Shown here in pieces: positions 26,095-35,984 of a stretch of 64,000 nt of DNA. A program made the translations under genes and the position numbers. This DNA comes from Betaproteobacteria bacterium HGW-Betaproteobacteria-11 (GTDB taxonomy: Bacteria; Pseudomonadota; Gammaproteobacteria; Burkholderiales; Rhodocyclaceae): contig PHCV01000010.1 of assembly GCA_002842395.1 (NCBI GenBank), positions 1-64,000 of the forward strand. Direction: 5' to 3'. The number at the start of each line of letters is the position of its first letter. Position 1 is the stretch's first letter. Under the pieces are notes generated by a model. The model saw nothing but the letters and a program-made list of their open reading frames with translations, did no database searches and was not told where the DNA came from.

Positions 26095-26167
26095 GCTTCC
26101 TCCGAAGGGCCGCCCCGAGGAGGAACGGCCAACACGTGGAGCGGGCTCTGCCCGCGAACTGAAGTCA

Positions 26168-26188
26168 CCCCTTTCCCGGGGAAAGGGG
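26168..26188. repeat. 21-nt palindrome between recO and pdxJ
   Basis: CCCCTTTCCC, G, GGGAAAGGGG is a perfect inverted repeat with a one-base centre, so it cannot form a tight hairpin without opening some pairs. It is followed by a further GGGGGAAAGG. It may stabilise or process the operon mRNA; no T-run makes it a terminator. Confidence 0.6.
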
Positions 26189-26203
26189 CTGGGGGAAAGG
26201 TCG

Positions 26204-26941
26204 TCATAACTCCTGCAATTCGATGAAGACCCGCCGCGACTGCAATGGTTTGCCGTCCAGGTGGTGGGCGAGCAATTGTCGCATGAGGGCACGGCTTTCC
26301 AGCCGTGTCCGCGGATCGGAATAATCGCCGGCGGTCATGTCGAGCAGGGTCTTGCCGCGCAACGCACTCTGCTCACCCCCGCCCGCCGTATCACCAGCGC
26401 CGAGTTTTCGCACCGGGCCGCGTTCGACCTGAAAGACATAACTTGCCGCCGCCTCCACGGCCTTGCCGCTCTCGGCATCGCGATCCAGCGTCAGGCCATA
26501 GCCGATTTCCTTGAGCAAGGTCTGCTCGAAGCGGCGTAATTCCGGTGCGTCGGCGGCGCCGGTCGCCAGCGCACGCAGGGCGGCGTCATAGACATCGAAC
26601 AATGCCGGATGGGCATCTTCCCGCGGCAGCAGCTTGACCAGCAGTTCGTTCAGGTAATAGCCAAGCATCAGACAGCGCCCGCCGAGTAGCGGCACGCCGC
26701 CCAGCCACTCGGCCTTGGCCAGCGTCTTCACCTCGCCGGCGCCGAACCAGCCCAGTTCGAGCGGCTGAAAGGCAAGCAGAAGTCCACGCAGGGCGGAACG
26801 CGGCCGCCGGGCGCCACGCGCCAGCAGCGGCACCCGGCCGTGGTCGCGTGAAAAAACGTCGACTATCAGACTGGTTTCGCTGTAGGGATACCAGTGCAGT
26901 ACATAGGTCAGCTGGCGATCGATGCGCTGCTTGCCGCTCAT
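26204..26941 (-). CDS. recO: DNA repair protein RecO
   Basis: A 245-residue RecF-pathway protein that helps load RecA on SSB-coated DNA. The N-terminal OB fold shows 'YVLHWYPYSETSLIVDVFSR' and 'KGARR'-like 'LARGARRPRSALRG'; the C-terminal helical part has 'RRFEQTLLKEIGYGL' and 'SRALMRQLLAHHLDGKPL'. The usual zinc-finger cysteines are absent, as in many beta- and gammaproteobacterial RecO. Between about residues 175 and 192 the linker is 'RKLGAGDTAGGGEQ', from an in-frame repeat copy. It sits between era and pdxJ, the normal neighbours. Confidence 0.94.
   Translation of the reverse strand: MSGKQRIDRQLTYVLHWYPYSETSLIVDVFSRDHGRVPLLARGARRPRSALRGLLLAFQPLELGWFGAGEVKTLAKAEWLGGVPLLGGRCLMLGYYLNELLVKLLPREDAHPALFDVYDAALRALATGAADAPELRRFEQTLLKEIGYGLTLDRDAESGKAVEAAASYVFQVERGPVRKLGAGDTAGGGEQSALRGKTLLDMTAGDYSDPRTRLESRALMRQLLAHHLDGKPLQSRRVFIELQEL
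26385..26409 (-). repeat. Dispersed 25-nt repeat, copy 8 (inside recO)
   Basis: Minus strand: GAAAACTCGGCGCTGG then TGATACGGC. It is read in frame as KLGAGDTA in a linker of RecO. Confidence 0.9.
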
Positions 26942-26953
26942 CGCGTCAGCTTC

Positions 26954-27841
26954 TTACTCGTAACCGAGGGATTTGAGCACCCGTTCGTCGTCGGCCCAGC
27001 CGCCCTTGACCTTGACCCAGGTTTCCAGCCAGATTTTGCCGCCGAAGAGTTTTTCCATGTCGCGACGCGCGTCGGTCGAGACGCGCTTCAACCGTTCGCC
27101 GGCCTTGCCGATGACGATCGCCTTGTGCGCCGCCTTATCGACGATCACGGCGGCGTAAATGCGGCGCAGATCACCTTCCTGTTCGAATTTTTCGATCTCG
27201 ACGGCGAGTCCATAGGGCAGTTCCTCGCCCAGGTTGCGAAACAGTTTCTCGCGCAGAATCTCCGAGGCGAGAAAACGTTCCGGCCGATCGGTGATGTCGT
27301 CCGCCTCGAAGACCGGTGGCGCGACCGGCAGGTGGCTCGCCGCCGTGACCAGCAGCTCATCCAGGCCATCATCCTTTTCCGCCGACACGGGAATGATCGC
27401 GGCAAACTCGTGCAGCGTCGAGACGCGCGCAATGAAAGGCAGCAACTCGCGCTTGTTGACCAGCCGGTCGATCTTGTTGATGACCAGGATGACGGGTTTT
27501 TCGGCCGGCAACATGCCGACGATGGCATCTTCGCCGCTCCCCCAGCGACCGGCCTCGACCACCAGCAGAATGACATCGACGTCGGCAAACGAGGCAGTCA
27601 CGCTGCGATTCATCAACCGATTCAGGGCATTCTTGTGGGTCATCTGGAAGCCTGGCGTATCGACGAAAATGAACTGCGTTTCGTCACGGGTCAGGACACC
27701 ATGGATGCGGTGCCGCGTGGTTTGCGCCTTCTTCGACGTAATGCTGACCTTGGCGCCGACCAGGCGGTTGGTCAACGTGGACTTGCCGACGTTTGGCCGG
27801 CCAATGACAGCCAGATAGCCGGTACGGAAATTCTCGTTCAT
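26954..27841 (-). CDS. era: GTPase Era
   Basis: A 295-residue ribosome-assembly GTPase acting on 16S rRNA. The Walker A motif 'GRPNVGKST' is at residues 14-22, followed by 'DTPGFQ' and 'NKIDRL'. The C-terminal KH domain holds '[22 protein letters not shown]'-type sequence. The start overlaps the rnc stop by ATGA, as in many proteobacteria. Confidence 0.97.
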   Translation of the reverse strand: MNENFRTGYLAVIGRPNVGKSTLTNRLVGAKVSITSKKAQTTRHRIHGVLTRDETQFIFVDTPGFQMTHKNALNRLMNRSVTASFADVDVILLVVEAGRWGSGEDAIVGMLPAEKPVILVINKIDRLVNKRELLPFIARVSTLHEFAAIIPVSAEKDDGLDELLVTAASHLPVAPPVFEADDITDRPERFLASEILREKLFRNLGEELPYGLAVEIEKFEQEGDLRRIYAAVIVDKAAHKAIVIGKAGERLKRVSTDARRDMEKLFGGKIWLETWVKVKGGWADDERVLKSLGYE

Positions 27842-28506
27842 GGCTTGATTTCGGACAAGGCGCCAGCTGCCGCCCGCTGTTCGGCAATCCGCCGACTACT
27901 GCCGGTCCCGATCCGCCGAATGTCCAGTTCGGGAATCAGGCATTCGACCTCGAATTCCTGGGCATGCGCCTCGCCGCGGGTAGCCAGAAGGACATAGCGG
28001 GGCAAGGGCAAGTGCCGTCCCTGAAGGATTTCCTGCAAGGTGGTTTTTGCATCCTTGCCTGATTGATTCAGGTCGATTTCGGCCATCACCGGCCGATACA
28101 GCCGCTCGATCACCTGACACGCCACATCGAACCCGGCATCCAGGTAGATCGCCGCAAAAACGGCCTCAAGCGCATCGGCCAGGGTCGATGGCCGGCGAAA
28201 TCCGCCGCTCTTCATTTCTCCGTCACCGAGCCGCAGGTAGTCTCCCAGGTGCAGGGTCAGCGCGATCTCGGCCAGGGTTTCCTGACGCACCAGACTGGAG
28301 CGCAGGCGCGAGAGATCACCTTCCTTCGCCTCGGCGAAACGGTGGAACAGGCTATCGGCAATGGCGCAGTTCAGAATCGAGTCGCCGAGAAACTCCAGCC
28401 GTTCGTTATGGGGTATGCCAAAACTGCGATGCGTGAGCGCCTGACGTAACAATTCGGGTCGGGCAAAGCCGAGCCCCAGTGTCGCCTCAAGCGCCTGCAG
28501 ATTCAT
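27838..28506 (-). CDS. rnc: Ribonuclease III
   Basis: A 222-residue double-strand-specific RNase that processes rRNA precursors. The signature '[13 protein letters not shown]' is near residue 36 and the second acidic site is in '[12 protein letters not shown]'. The C-terminal double-stranded-RNA-binding domain contains '[18 protein letters not shown]'. It overlaps era downstream and the DUF4845 gene upstream by four bases each. Confidence 0.97.
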   Translation of the reverse strand: MNLQALEATLGLGFARPELLRQALTHRSFGIPHNERLEFLGDSILNCAIADSLFHRFAEAKEGDLSRLRSSLVRQETLAEIALTLHLGDYLRLGDGEMKSGGFRRPSTLADALEAVFAAIYLDAGFDVACQVIERLYRPVMAEIDLNQSGKDAKTTLQEILQGRHLPLPRYVLLATRGEAHAQEFEVECLIPELDIRRIGTGSSRRIAEQRAAAGALSEIKP

Positions 28507-28862
28507 TTTTTATCGCTGCTGCCCTCGAAATCGAAGACCAGGCTGGTGTTGCCGAACAACGGGACTTTTTTCGAATAGGCAAACGAAATGACCAGGTCAT
28601 TGCCTTCCTTGCTGATCTCCAGATCCTGTGCCGTGACGCTCTTGATCACGTCGATATCCGCGCGCTTCGAATAAGCCTCGCGCACCTGGGCTACCGAAGC
28701 GTCCTTCAGGATTGGATCAGCCGCCGTGGCCTTGACCACCTTGGCAATCTTGCCGTATTCGATCCATTCCGGCAGCACTTTCATTCCCAACAAGGCAACC
28801 AGCGCGAAAATCACGCCGCCGATCAAAAGACCATTGAGACTGACACCATGCTGAAATTTCAT
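28503..28862 (-). CDS. DUF4845 membrane protein
   Basis: A 119-residue protein with one N-terminal membrane helix (about 10-28, '[19 protein letters not shown]') and a periplasmic remainder containing '[24 protein letters not shown]' (quoted in parts in the family as a DUF4845 hallmark). Function is unknown. It is found between lepB and rnc in betaproteobacteria, so a link to secretion or envelope processing is suspected from context only. Confidence 0.85.
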   Translation of the reverse strand: MKFQHGVSLNGLLIGGVIFALVALLGMKVLPEWIEYGKIAKVVKATAADPILKDASVAQVREAYSKRADIDVIKSVTAQDLEISKEGNDLVISFAYSKKVPLFGNTSLVFDFEGSSDKK

Positions 28863-28870
28863 GCCGCCTC

Positions 28871-29659
28871 CTAGTGGAACGAGCCGACCCGTTTTAGATC
28901 ACTGAAGTTAAACCAGATAAGAAACGCCTTGCCAACCAGGTTCTCATTCGGAACGAAACCCCAGAAACGGCTATCCTGAGAATTGTCGCGATTATCGCCC
29001 ATCATGAAATAATTGCCTGGTGGCACCACACAGCTGACACCTCCGCTATTGTAGTGACAATTGTCGACATGCGGAAAATGCACGATCGGCTGAACATAAC
29101 CTGGCGCCTCGGCATCGATCAACACCGAATGTTCCACCGTGCCAAGCGTTTCGATGAAATGCGGAGTGTAGTACAGGCGATCACGATCGAGAAAATCCCC
29201 GGCTCGTTTTTCCATCACTTCCTGCCCGTTGATGAACAGGCGCTTGTTGCGATAGTCCACCCGGTCACCGGGCAGGCCCACTACCCGCTTGATGTAATCG
29301 AGCGAAGGCTGTGGCGGATAGCGAAACACCACCACATCACCGCGTTGCGGGGAGCCTAGTTCGACGATTTTTTTGTTGAGTACCGGGAGCCGTATGCCGT
29401 AAGTAAATTTGTTAACGAGGATGAAATCCCCGACCAGCAGGGTCGGCATCATCGAACCGGAGGGAATCTTGAATGGCTCCACCAGAAAGGAGCGAAGAAC
29501 GAAAACCGCCAGAATGACCGGGAAAAAACTGGCGCCATATTCGACCCACCACGGCTCTTTCGCGCCCTCCGGCCGTTTTTTTCTCGTCCAGAAATGGTCG
29601 ATGGCCCACAAGATGCCCGTGGCCACCACGATCAGAAACAAAATCAGGGCAAAGTTCAT
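28871..29659 (-). CDS. lepB: Signal peptidase I
   Basis: A 262-residue inner-membrane protease that removes signal peptides from exported proteins. Two membrane segments (about 3-20 and 44-60) precede the catalytic domain. The nucleophile is Ser69 in 'PSGSMMPTL' and the general base is Lys124 in 'DYIKRVVGLPGDR'; 'MGDNRDNSQDSRFWGFV' is the conserved box E. It lies 100 bases after lepA; that gap holds no gene. Confidence 0.97.
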   Translation of the reverse strand: MNFALILFLIVVATGILWAIDHFWTRKKRPEGAKEPWWVEYGASFFPVILAVFVLRSFLVEPFKIPSGSMMPTLLVGDFILVNKFTYGIRLPVLNKKIVELGSPQRGDVVVFRYPPQPSLDYIKRVVGLPGDRVDYRNKRLFINGQEVMEKRAGDFLDRDRLYYTPHFIETLGTVEHSVLIDAEAPGYVQPIVHFPHVDNCHYNSGGVSCVVPPGNYFMMGDNRDNSQDSRFWGFVPNENLVGKAFLIWFNFSDLKRVGSFH

Positions 29660-29759
29660 GGCGCCTCCAGGAATGCCGCAGCGGCACGGCGGGACAAGGG
29701 ATGATGCCGGCCAAACCCGCGAATTTGGAGTTCGGTCAGGAGCAGCGAGCCAGTCATGG

Positions 29760-31553
29760 TCATTTTTCCCCCACCCGCAGGACGGCCAGAAAGGCTTCCT
29801 GCGGAATCTCGACGCGACCGACCTGCTTCATGCGTTTCTTCCCGGCTTTCTGCTTTTCCAGCAGTTTCTTCTTGCGCGTGATGTCACCGCCATAACACTT
29901 GGCCAGCACATCCTTGCGCATGGCCTTGACGTTCTCGCGCGAGACGATGGTCGAGCCAATCGCCGCCTGGATCGCCACGTCATACAACTGGCGCGGAATC
30001 AGTTCGCGCATCTTGGCCGCCACTTCACGCCCGCGGTAGGCCGCATTGGCCCGATGCACGATCATCGACAAGGCATCGACTTTCTCGCCATTGATCAGAA
30101 TGTCGAGCTTGACCACGTCGGCGGCACGGTATTCCTTGAAGTCGTAATCGAGCGAGGCGTAGCCGCGGGAGACCGATTTCAGCTTGTCGAAGAAATCCAT
30201 CACCACCTCGGCCATCGGCATCTCATAGGTCAGTTGCGCCTGCCGCCCGTGATAGGCCAGATTGACCTGCCGGCCGCGTTTTTGCTCGCACAAGGTGATC
30301 ACCGCACCGAGATAATCCTGTGGCACGAAAATCACCGTGGTGATGATCGGCTCGCGTATTTCCTCGATCTTCTGCACTTCCGGCAGCTTCGATGGATTTT
30401 CCACCAGGATTTCGGTGCCATCACGCAGGCGGACCTGGTACACGACGGTCGGGGCCGTCGTAATCAGGTTCTGATCGAACTCGCGCTCCAGCCGCTCCTG
30501 CACGATCTCCATGTGCAACAGGCCGAGAAAGCCGCAGCGAAAGCCGAAGCCGAGTGCCTGCGAAACCTCCGGCTCGTAATGCAGGGAAGCATCGTTCAAG
30601 CGCAGCTTTTCCAGCGAATCACGCAGGGCATCGTACTGGTTCGCCTCCACCGGATACAGTCCGGCAAACACTTGCGGCTTGATCTCCTTGAAGCCGGGCA
30701 GCGGCTCGGCCGCCCGTCGCTCGGCCAGCGTCACGGTATCGCCGACTTTTGCCGCATGCAGTTCCTTGATGCCGGAAATGATGAAGCCCACTTCACCCGC
30801 CCGCAATTCGCTCCGCGGCAAGGATTTTGGCGTAAATACCCCCACCTGCTCACACAAGTGCGTACTGCCGGTCGACATCAGCAAGATTTTTTCTTTTGCG
30901 CGCAGCACGCCATCGACCACGCGCACCAGCATGACGACACCGACATAATTATCAAACCAGGAATCGATGATCAAGGCCTTGAACGACGCTGCGGGATCAC
31001 CCTTGGGCGGGGGGATGCGGGCGATCACGGCTTCCAGCACGTCATCCACGCCGAGCCCGGTCTTGGCCGAGCACAGTATGGCCTCGGTGGCATCGATGCC
31101 GATCACGTCCTCGATTTCCTGACGCGCATTGTCGGGATCCGCCTGTGGCAGGTCGATCTTGTTCAGCACCGGCACCACATCGACGCCGAGTTCGATGGCG
31201 GTATAGCAGTTGGCGACGGTCTGCGCCTCGACGCCCTGTGAGGCATCAACCACCAGCAACGCCCCCTCGCAAGCCGAAAGCGAACGACTGACCTCGTAGG
31301 AGAAATCGACGTGCCCCGGCGTGTCGATCAGATTGAGGTTGTAGGTCTGACCGTCTTTGGCCTTGTACTGCAACGCCGCGGTCTGCGCCTTGATGGTGAT
31401 GCCTCGTTCACGCTCGATGTCCATCGAGTCGAGCACCTGCGCCTCCATCTCTCGCTCCGACAGACCGCCGCAACGCTGGATCAGCCGATCGGCAAGCGTC
31501 GACTTGCCATGATCGATATGGGCAATGATGGAAAAGTTGCGTATATGGTTCAT
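29760..31553 (-). CDS. lepA: Elongation factor 4 (LepA)
   Basis: A 597-residue translational GTPase that back-translocates ribosomes. '[15 protein letters not shown]' is the P-loop, '[11 protein letters not shown]' and 'NKIDLP' the other GTP-binding motifs; the C-terminal LepA-specific domain includes '[19 protein letters not shown]'. The open frame extends to 31604, but 'MNHIRNFS' at 31553 is the universal start. It is upstream of lepB as in most proteobacteria and downstream of a glutaredoxin-like gene. Confidence 0.97.
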   Translation of the reverse strand: MNHIRNFSIIAHIDHGKSTLADRLIQRCGGLSEREMEAQVLDSMDIERERGITIKAQTAALQYKAKDGQTYNLNLIDTPGHVDFSYEVSRSLSACEGALLVVDASQGVEAQTVANCYTAIELGVDVVPVLNKIDLPQADPDNARQEIEDVIGIDATEAILCSAKTGLGVDDVLEAVIARIPPPKGDPAASFKALIIDSWFDNYVGVVMLVRVVDGVLRAKEKILLMSTGSTHLCEQVGVFTPKSLPRSELRAGEVGFIISGIKELHAAKVGDTVTLAERRAAEPLPGFKEIKPQVFAGLYPVEANQYDALRDSLEKLRLNDASLHYEPEVSQALGFGFRCGFLGLLHMEIVQERLEREFDQNLITTAPTVVYQVRLRDGTEILVENPSKLPEVQKIEEIREPIITTVIFVPQDYLGAVITLCEQKRGRQVNLAYHGRQAQLTYEMPMAEVVMDFFDKLKSVSRGYASLDYDFKEYRAADVVKLDILINGEKVDALSMIVHRANAAYRGREVAAKMRELIPRQLYDVAIQAAIGSTIVSRENVKAMRKDVLAKCYGGDITRKKKLLEKQKAGKKRMKQVGRVEIPQEAFLAVLRVGEK

Positions 31554-31624
31554 CCGGGGGCAACAAAAAAGGCGCTCATGTGATCGGCAGAGCACCTTGG
31601 GCATTGAATCGCGAAGCCGGGATT

Positions 31625-31891
31625 TTAACGGAAAGCACTCAAATACTCACGCACTTTCACCGCATCGAGGAAGTAGTGGCAGAGCTCGTTGCCGCAGGCA
31701 TCGGCGAGTACCGGCACCAGCTCGTCATAGCGCTGTTCCAGCAGCGGATCGGTATCGACATCGAGCACCTCGATCTCGAAGGCCACCTGACCGGGCTCGT
31801 CGCGCAGGGCTTCCAGCGCGACGAGCATGTCGTGGCAAAGATGGCACCAGGCGCGGCTGAACAGTCGCAGACGTGGTCTGGTCGATGGCAC
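31625..31891 (-). CDS. Glutaredoxin-like (DUF836) protein
   Basis: A small thioredoxin-fold protein of about 88 residues. '[15 protein letters not shown]' carries the redox CxxC after the first strand, and '[19 protein letters not shown]' with the cis-proline region matches the glutaredoxin-like family DUF836. The start is uncertain: the GTG at 31891 lies 13 bases after the mucD stop and gives the expected N-terminus, but has no obvious ribosome-binding site, and no ATG is available. The mucD-glutaredoxin-lepA order suggests read-through from the sigma-E operon. Confidence 0.75.
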   Translation of the reverse strand: MPSTRPRLRLFSRAWCHLCHDMLVALEALRDEPGQVAFEIEVLDVDTDPLLEQRYDELVPVLADACGNELCHYFLDAVKVREYLSAFR

Positions 31892-31904
31892 GACGGACGA
31901 CAGG

Positions 31905-33332
31905 TTATTTATCAGCCAACCCCTTGATGACGACAAAGGTCTGCACCGCGCCGCGGCGAACCAGCAGTGTGAGGGTTGCCGTCTTGTCGAACCCGGCCAG
32001 CAGGTCGTTGAACTGGGCAACCGATGTGACCTCGGTTTGCTCGCCCTTGTGGGTCAGCGACAGGATGATGTCCCCCCGGCGCAGATCGGTACGCGTGCCG
32101 CCATTGACGACCTGATTGACGATCAGTCCATGGTTTATTCCCAAGGCTTGTTTCTGTTCGGACGTCGGCATCGACAGGATCAGGCCCAGCCGATTGGCTC
32201 TTGCCGAATTTTCCGTCTTGCCGCCATTCTGTCGCGAAGGTGCGGCGTCATCCGAGATTTCACCCACGGTCACGGTCAGATCGCGCGTCCCGCCCTTGCG
32301 CCAGATCTGGATGCCGACCTTGCTGCCGGGCTTGGTCGAGCCCACCAAACGCGGTAAATCGCCCGATTCGCCGACTGGCTTGCCAGCGAATGACAAGATG
32401 ATGTCGCCAGCCTCGATTCCGGCCTTCTCGGCTGGAGCGCCCTTCTCCACCGAGGCCACCAGCGCGCCTCTCGGTTTGCCCAGCCCGAAGGCCTCGGCCA
32501 GATCCCTGCTGACTTCCTGAATGGCGATGCCCAGCCGGCCGCGGTTGACCTTTCCATTCAAGCGAAGCTGGCCTTGCACGTCCATCGCCAGATCGATCGG
32601 AATCGAAAATGCCAGTCCCATGTACCCACCGGAACGTGAATAAATCTGGGAATTGATGCCGACCACCTCGCCCTGCATGTTGAACAGCGGGCCGCCCGAA
32701 TTGCCAGGATTGATGGCGACATCGGTCTGGATGAAAGGCACATAATTTTCCTCTTGCAGCGTGCGTCCCTTGGCGCTGACGATGCCCGCGGTTACCGTAT
32801 TTTCGAAACCGAACGGCGAACCGATCGCCACCACCCATTCGCCGACCTTGAGTCTGGACGGATCGCCGAGCCTGACTGCCGGCAGATTGCTGGCGGCGAT
32901 CTTGATCAGCGCCACATCCGTGCGTTTGTCGGCGCCGATGACCTTGGCCTTGAATTCGCGTTTGTCGGTCAGTTTGACGACCACCTCGTCGGCATCGCTG
33001 ACGACATGGGCATTGGTCAGGATATAGCCATCGCCGCTGACGATGAATCCGGAACCAAGTGATTGGGTTTTGTATTCCTGGGGCATTCCGGGCCGCCCTG
33101 GAATCTGGCCGTGGAAGAAGCGGCGAAAGAATTCCTGCGCCGGATCATCTTCGTCGAAGGGAAAGGGCAGTGCGGCCTGCCCGCCGCGAATGGTCTGGGT
33201 GGTGCTGATATTGACCACCGCAGGGCCCTGTTTTTCGACCAATTCAGTGAAGTCAGGCAACTCACGGGACTGAGCGGCGACCGAAAACAGGACGAGAAAA
33301 GCGGCAGGCAACGAAATGAAAATTCTGTTCAT
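31905..33332 (-). CDS. mucD: Periplasmic serine protease DegP/MucD
   Basis: A 475-residue HtrA-family protease with a signal peptide (about 1-21). The catalytic triad is His109 ('TNAHVV'), Asp139 ('KRTDVALIKI') and Ser212 ('NPGNSGGPL'); two PDZ domains follow at about 265-365 and 380-470. The open frame continues upstream to 33692, but ATG 33332 starts the signal peptide and overlaps the rseC stop by ATGA. It degrades misfolded envelope proteins and belongs to the sigma-E operon. Confidence 0.96.
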   Translation of the reverse strand: MNRIFISLPAAFLVLFSVAAQSRELPDFTELVEKQGPAVVNISTTQTIRGGQAALPFPFDEDDPAQEFFRRFFHGQIPGRPGMPQEYKTQSLGSGFIVSGDGYILTNAHVVSDADEVVVKLTDKREFKAKVIGADKRTDVALIKIAASNLPAVRLGDPSRLKVGEWVVAIGSPFGFENTVTAGIVSAKGRTLQEENYVPFIQTDVAINPGNSGGPLFNMQGEVVGINSQIYSRSGGYMGLAFSIPIDLAMDVQGQLRLNGKVNRGRLGIAIQEVSRDLAEAFGLGKPRGALVASVEKGAPAEKAGIEAGDIILSFAGKPVGESGDLPRLVGSTKPGSKVGIQIWRKGGTRDLTVTVGEISDDAAPSRQNGGKTENSARANRLGLILSMPTSEQKQALGINHGLIVNQVVNGGTRTDLRRGDIILSLTHKGEQTEVTSVAQFNDLLAGFDKTATLTLLVRRGAVQTFVVIKGLADK

Positions 33333-33778
33333 GATCTTTCCTGGACAAAACGAACTTCCTTCTGTTTCGGGTGCAAGGAAATCAAGGCATGTGCATGGCG
33401 CGCACGTAATTCGCGCTGGCGTAGCAGGGCGAAACCGACGGCAAGGGCGAGCAGTGTGCCGACTGCCGCGCCACCACCCCCAGCCGCCATCTGGCCGAGT
33501 GTGGCGCCGCCCAGAAGCAGCAGGACAGGGAGCAGATAGGCGCCCCAGGAAGCCTGCCACAGCACCCCGTCGGCGACCTGCAGACTGACCCGATCTCCTA
33601 CCCGGACCGCGCAGGCGGCGTCCACCTGATAGCGACGCGGCTTTGCCATCCGGCCCAGCATCCCCGTATGACATTCGTCGGGGCTTTTGCAACTACCGCA
33701 GGCTGATGCCCGTGGAGGCACTTCGACCCAGATCCGTTCGCCTTCCACGGCAACGACAATGGCGTCGCATTGGCTCAT
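33329..33778 (-). CDS. rseC: RseC/MucC-family sigma-E regulator
   Basis: A 149-residue inner-membrane protein. The cytosolic N-terminus has a cysteine cluster ('CGSCKSPDECHTG', about 27-40) as in RseC/MucC, and two membrane helices follow at about 78-95 and 100-116. It modulates sigma-E activity and has been linked to redox functions. It overlaps rseB and mucD by four bases each. Confidence 0.9.
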   Translation of the reverse strand: MSQCDAIVVAVEGERIWVEVPPRASACGSCKSPDECHTGMLGRMAKPRRYQVDAACAVRVGDRVSLQVADGVLWQASWGAYLLPVLLLLGGATLGQMAAGGGGAAVGTLLALAVGFALLRQRELRARHAHALISLHPKQKEVRFVQERS

Positions 33779-34755
33779 TTATGCCTCGGTTCAATGCCAT
33801 CGCCAAGGCGCCTGACCGTGATCGCCGGCACTTCGCCCATGACGATCACCCGATAACCCTCGGTATTACGACGGTATACACTGAGCGCACCAAGGCGAGT
33901 GGCGCCCTCGTCCTTCGCCATGCCATCCTTGGCGATGGCAGGCTCGATGAAGACCGAAATGGAAGCCAGGCCGTCGGAAAAGAGGATGTGCAGGCTTTCT
34001 GCCTGACCCGCCGCCCATTGCCGCTTCATCACCGAAACCTGGTGGAAACCGGGAACAAGGGTACGAAAACTCCAGCCGAGTTCATTTCCGCCCATCGCCA
34101 CGGCACGGACCTGCTGCATGGACATTTTCGGCGTCCCGGCAAAGCGGGGACGAAACGCATCGCGGTCGAGTGTCCCGCCGACCTGCACCTGGGTAAAGGC
34201 AAACGACTCGAGCGCTTCACCCTGCTCCCCGATGATGCTGGCTTTCAGCAGCAAGCCGCTTCCGGCATCCATCCAGAATTCATGGCCATAGCGAAAGTTG
34301 TCACGCGGTTCCAGGCGGACGATCCGACTCGTCATGCCGGCAATCCGGCCGTTGCCACCCGTGCGGATCAGGTAATGATCCTGCAGGTTGCCCAGGCCCG
34401 CCGGCAGCAAGGCAGGAAAACGGCGCTGGGCGATGCGATTCTCGACGATCACCCGATTGTCTTCGGGGAAAAAACACTTGACCTCGTTGCCATCCCGGAT
34501 CACCTCGCGCGGACTGCCATCGAGCACCTCGATGCGTTCCTGTTCGCGCCCATCCAGCAGCGCATGGGCGATGCTGGATGTCTCCATGTGGTTGCTGCCG
34601 CGATAAACGAAGGTGCCGCTGTAGGTCAGTTGCCGCGAAGCCTGGGACATGCGCTGCAACAACCCGAGACCGGAAAGTCCATCCTCTGCCTGGGAAAAAG
34701 TCGGCGCCAGCAGGACGCCGAAAAACACAACCCATGAGACAGCAACCACCATCAC
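33775..34755 (-). CDS. rseB: RseB/MucB periplasmic negative regulator of sigma-E
   Basis: A 326-residue periplasmic protein that binds RseA and shields it from proteolysis. The signal peptide (about 1-23) ends near 'SQAEDG'; the mature chain shows 'LTYSGTFVYRG', the lipid-binding MucB fold, and a C-terminal domain with 'MGGNELGWSFRTLVPGFHQV'. The signal peptide includes 'LLAPTF' (residues 15-20), encoded by a repeat copy in reverse orientation. It overlaps both neighbours by ATGA. Confidence 0.94.
   Translation of the reverse strand: MMVVAVSWVVFFGVLLAPTFSQAEDGLSGLGLLQRMSQASRQLTYSGTFVYRGSNHMETSSIAHALLDGREQERIEVLDGSPREVIRDGNEVKCFFPEDNRVIVENRIAQRRFPALLPAGLGNLQDHYLIRTGGNGRIAGMTSRIVRLEPRDNFRYGHEFWMDAGSGLLLKASIIGEQGEALESFAFTQVQVGGTLDRDAFRPRFAGTPKMSMQQVRAVAMGGNELGWSFRTLVPGFHQVSVMKRQWAAGQAESLHILFSDGLASISVFIEPAIAKDGMAKDEGATRLGALSVYRRNTEGYRVIVMGEVPAITVRRLGDGIEPRHK
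34695..34719 (+). repeat. Dispersed 25-nt repeat, copy 9 (in the rseB signal peptide)
   Basis: Plus strand: AAAAAGTCGGCGCCAG then CAGGACGCC. The first half fits well and the tail is diverged. The minus-strand gene reads it as LLAPTF in the hydrophobic part of the signal peptide. Confidence 0.65.
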
Positions 34756-35273
34756 CGCCCCTCGCGTGCCATTGATACGGTGCGGACGTGGTTGGCGCCA
34801 CCGTTCATGGCGCCAACCGGCGCATAAACCTGGTGCGCCACCAGATATTCCTGCATGCGCTGGCGTGAGACCGGATCACTGGCCAGAGCAACCTCCCTGG
34901 GCCGAAGCTGGTCGCTGGAAGCCGGACCGGCCGCCAGCGCAGGAAGCTGGTGATCGGCGGTCGGCGCCAGGGCCAGCCAGGCCACCAGCGTCACGCCAGC
35001 GGCAGAAGCGGCCAACGCCAGCGCCGGTCGTTGCCAGCCGCTCTCCCGCCGGAGCGCAAGCCGCACCACCACCGGTTCCTGTTCGATCGCCGCCATCACG
35101 CGGGCCGACAGTTCCAGATCCAGTTCGGTTTCGTCGCGCAGCGCATCGCCGATCAGTTGATACGCGGCGATCTCGGCATGCAGCGACGCGGCAGCATGCA
35201 AGGTACGCAGGGTTTCCAGCATTTCATGCCGGTCGAGTTCGCCATCCATCAGGGCTGAAAGTCGTGTTTTCAT
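34752..35273 (-). CDS. rseA: RseA/MucA-type anti-sigma factor
   Basis: A 173-residue anti-sigma-E factor. The cytoplasmic N-terminus 'RLSALMDGELDRHEM' is the sigma-binding domain typical of RseA/MucA. A membrane helix lies at about 85-103 and the rest is periplasmic, where RseB binds and DegS-type proteases cut. The start ATG 35273 is 5 bases after the rpoE stop; the open frame upstream is inside rpoE. Confidence 0.93.
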   Translation of the reverse strand: MKTRLSALMDGELDRHEMLETLRTLHAAASLHAEIAAYQLIGDALRDETELDLELSARVMAAIEQEPVVVRLALRRESGWQRPALALAASAAGVTLVAWLALAPTADHQLPALAAGPASSDQLRPREVALASDPVSRQRMQEYLVAHQVYAPVGAMNGGANHVRTVSMAREGR

Positions 35274-35278
35274 GGCAG

Positions 35279-35878
35279 TCACCACCGTTTGTCGGAAGCC
35301 GTGTCGAGTAGCGGCTTCAATTTCGCCGCAATGGCATCGCGCGCGCGAAATATTCGCGAACGTACGGTGCCGATCGGGCAATCCATCACTTGAGCAATTT
35401 CCTCGTACGACATTCCTTCGATCTCGCGCAGGGTGATCGCCGTCCGTAATTCCTCGGGGAGCCGTTCGACAGCGGCGTTAACCGTCTCGCCAATCTCCTT
35501 GGTCATCAACAACCGCTCCGGCGTTTCACTGGTCTGTGTCGACTCCACATCATCCTGACCAGGTGCTTCTTCATCATCCATCGAGCGCGTAAGCTGTGCC
35601 CGCCGGCCATGCGTCACCAACCAGTTTTTCGCCGTGTTCACGCCGATGCGATACAGCCAGGTATAAAACGCACTATCGTTGCGAAAGCCTGGCAGCGCAC
35701 GGTATGCACGGATAAAACTGTCCTGCACGATATCTTCCACCTCCACCGGATCGCGCACCATGCGCGAGATCAACCGCGCGAGTCGACGCTGATATTTGGT
35801 CACCAGCAGGCCAAACGCCTGCTTGTCACCGGCCTGCGCCTGCTCGACCAGAATCTGGTCCGCTTCCCGATCGCCCAT
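35279..35878 (-). CDS. rpoE: RNA polymerase sigma factor E
   Basis: A 199-residue ECF sigma factor for envelope stress. Region 2 includes 'DIVQDSFIRAYRALPGFRND' and 'FYTWLYRIGVNTAKNWLV'; region 4 has 'LPEELRTAITLREIEGMSYE' followed by 'MDCPIGTVRSRIFRARD', which contacts the -35 box. ATG 35878 is chosen on family length. A sigma-E-type promoter about 107 bases upstream predicts autoregulation of the rpoE-rseABC-mucD operon. Confidence 0.97.
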   Translation of the reverse strand: MGDREADQILVEQAQAGDKQAFGLLVTKYQRRLARLISRMVRDPVEVEDIVQDSFIRAYRALPGFRNDSAFYTWLYRIGVNTAKNWLVTHGRRAQLTRSMDDEEAPGQDDVESTQTSETPERLLMTKEIGETVNAAVERLPEELRTAITLREIEGMSYEEIAQVMDCPIGTVRSRIFRARDAIAAKLKPLLDTASDKRW

Positions 35879-35984
35879 GAGCTTTGCTGTATGTCCCTGC
35901 CTGTCAGGTTGTGGCTCGATTTCCGGCCGCAGGCAAGTATAACAAGCTACCTGACTCACATTTTGCGCTACCAGACTCCAGCGG

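Noticed and set aside
26168-26188. recO-pdxJ palindrome as an intrinsic terminator
   Set aside because: No T-run follows on the operon strand, and the centre is too small for a stable loop; kept only as a palindrome.
30728-30752. A near match to the repeat in lepA (GGTATCGCCGACTTTTGCC)
   Set aside because: It lacks the CAGCGCC centre, and the encoded KVGDTVTL is normal LepA sequence.
29409-31241. 610-residue open frame antisense to lepA
   Set aside because: Its composition mirrors the opposite strand of a certain gene in GC-rich DNA, with no recognisable domain; the same holds for long antisense frames over the thiolase, the FadN-type gene, fadE and purL.
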